A DNA stretch of 23,297 bases. Source: Oscillospiraceae bacterium. GTDB lineage: Bacteria; Bacillota; Clostridia; Oscillospirales; Oscillospiraceae. Below, piece by piece: positions 23,187-23,297 of this stretch. The notes under the pieces are model-generated. The model had not been told where the DNA came from and made no database searches. It saw only the letters and a program-made list of their open reading frames with translations. The translations under genes and the position numbers were made by a program. Each line of letters starts with the position of its first letter. Positions within the stretch are counted from its first letter, which is position 1. The stretch covers positions 1 through 23,297 of the forward strand of contig JAEDDG010000031.1 in NCBI GenBank assembly GCA_016293865.1. The letters run 5' to 3'.

Positions 23187-23297
23187 ATGATTGTGGAACA
23201 CAGATATGACACACAGCTCCTGATTGAGGGCGAGGCGCTGGATGAGAACCGGATCGAAGCCTGCATCTGCGGGAATTTCAGCGGCGACTGCCTTCTG
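23187..23297 (+). CDS. DAK2/FakA C-terminal-like domain protein (partial)
   Basis: Only the first 37 codons are in the window. The start ATG follows AAAGGAG at 23176-23182. The visible part, EHRYDTQLLIEGEALDENRI followed by NFSGDCLL, fits the opening of the C-terminal domain of YloV/FakA-type kinases (the region reading YCTEF..EG....GDSLVV), here as a stand-alone N-terminus. FakA phosphorylates fatty acids bound to DegV-like FakB proteins. Lone copies of this domain occur in clostridia, often beside degV, and their role is unclear. It diverges from the fatty-acid operon across 266 bp. Confidence 0.55.
   Translation, partial: MIVEHRYDTQLLIEGEALDENRIEACICGNFSGDCLL

Overview
The window reads as chromosomal DNA of a fairly GC-rich member of the Firmicutes, most likely a gut-type clostridium (Oscillospiraceae/Lachnospiraceae-like). 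The evidence is a tRNA-responsive T-box leader on leuB, a FabK-type enoyl reductase, the streptococcal/clostridial gene order in the fatty-acid operon, strong AGGAGG ribosome binding sites, and intrinsic terminators with U-tracts. I saw no rRNA, tRNA, CRISPR array, insertion sequence or complete prophage. The genus cannot be fixed from the sequence alone.

Left part (1-4776, + strand): a terminator closes an unseen upstream gene. A self-regulated-looking XRE-type regulator (277-633) follows, with phased operator half-sites over its promoter. Next is a 69-codon fragment matching the start of a site-specific DNA methyltransferase (645-854), apparently the debris of a restriction or defence locus. 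Then come a complete LacZ-type beta-galactosidase (1014-3782) and an amidohydrolase-2 family hydrolase (3991-4776).

Middle (4777-12728): a minus-strand leuB/anion-transporter operon is controlled by a leucine-type T-box. On the plus strand there is a strong promoter, a 43-codon ORF and a terminator directly in front of pyrG, an arrangement that could be an attenuator. A conserved-looking 79-aa protein and an EamA drug/metabolite transporter lie on the minus strand. purA follows with a near-consensus promoter. Convergent gene pairs are separated by strong bidirectional hairpins.

Right part (12771-22920, - strand): one long, tightly coupled operon runs acpP-fabK-fabD-fabG-fabF-accB-fabZ-accC-accD-accA, then an AMP-forming acyl-CoA synthetase, then a TetR-family regulator. 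It encodes acetyl-CoA carboxylase (four subunits) and the type II fatty-acid elongation cycle. fabH is absent, and so is the usual leading fabT. The single promoter in front of acpP is overlapped by a 16-bp-arm palindrome with a nested FabT-like box. Diverging from this promoter, with its own near-consensus promoter, is the start of a protein resembling the C-terminal domain of FakA/YloV-type (DAK2) fatty-acid kinases; it runs off the end.

The most interesting elements are the fatty-acid operon with its unexplained operator and its extra ligase and TetR tail, the pyrG leader, and the leucine T-box that also covers an uncharacterised transporter.
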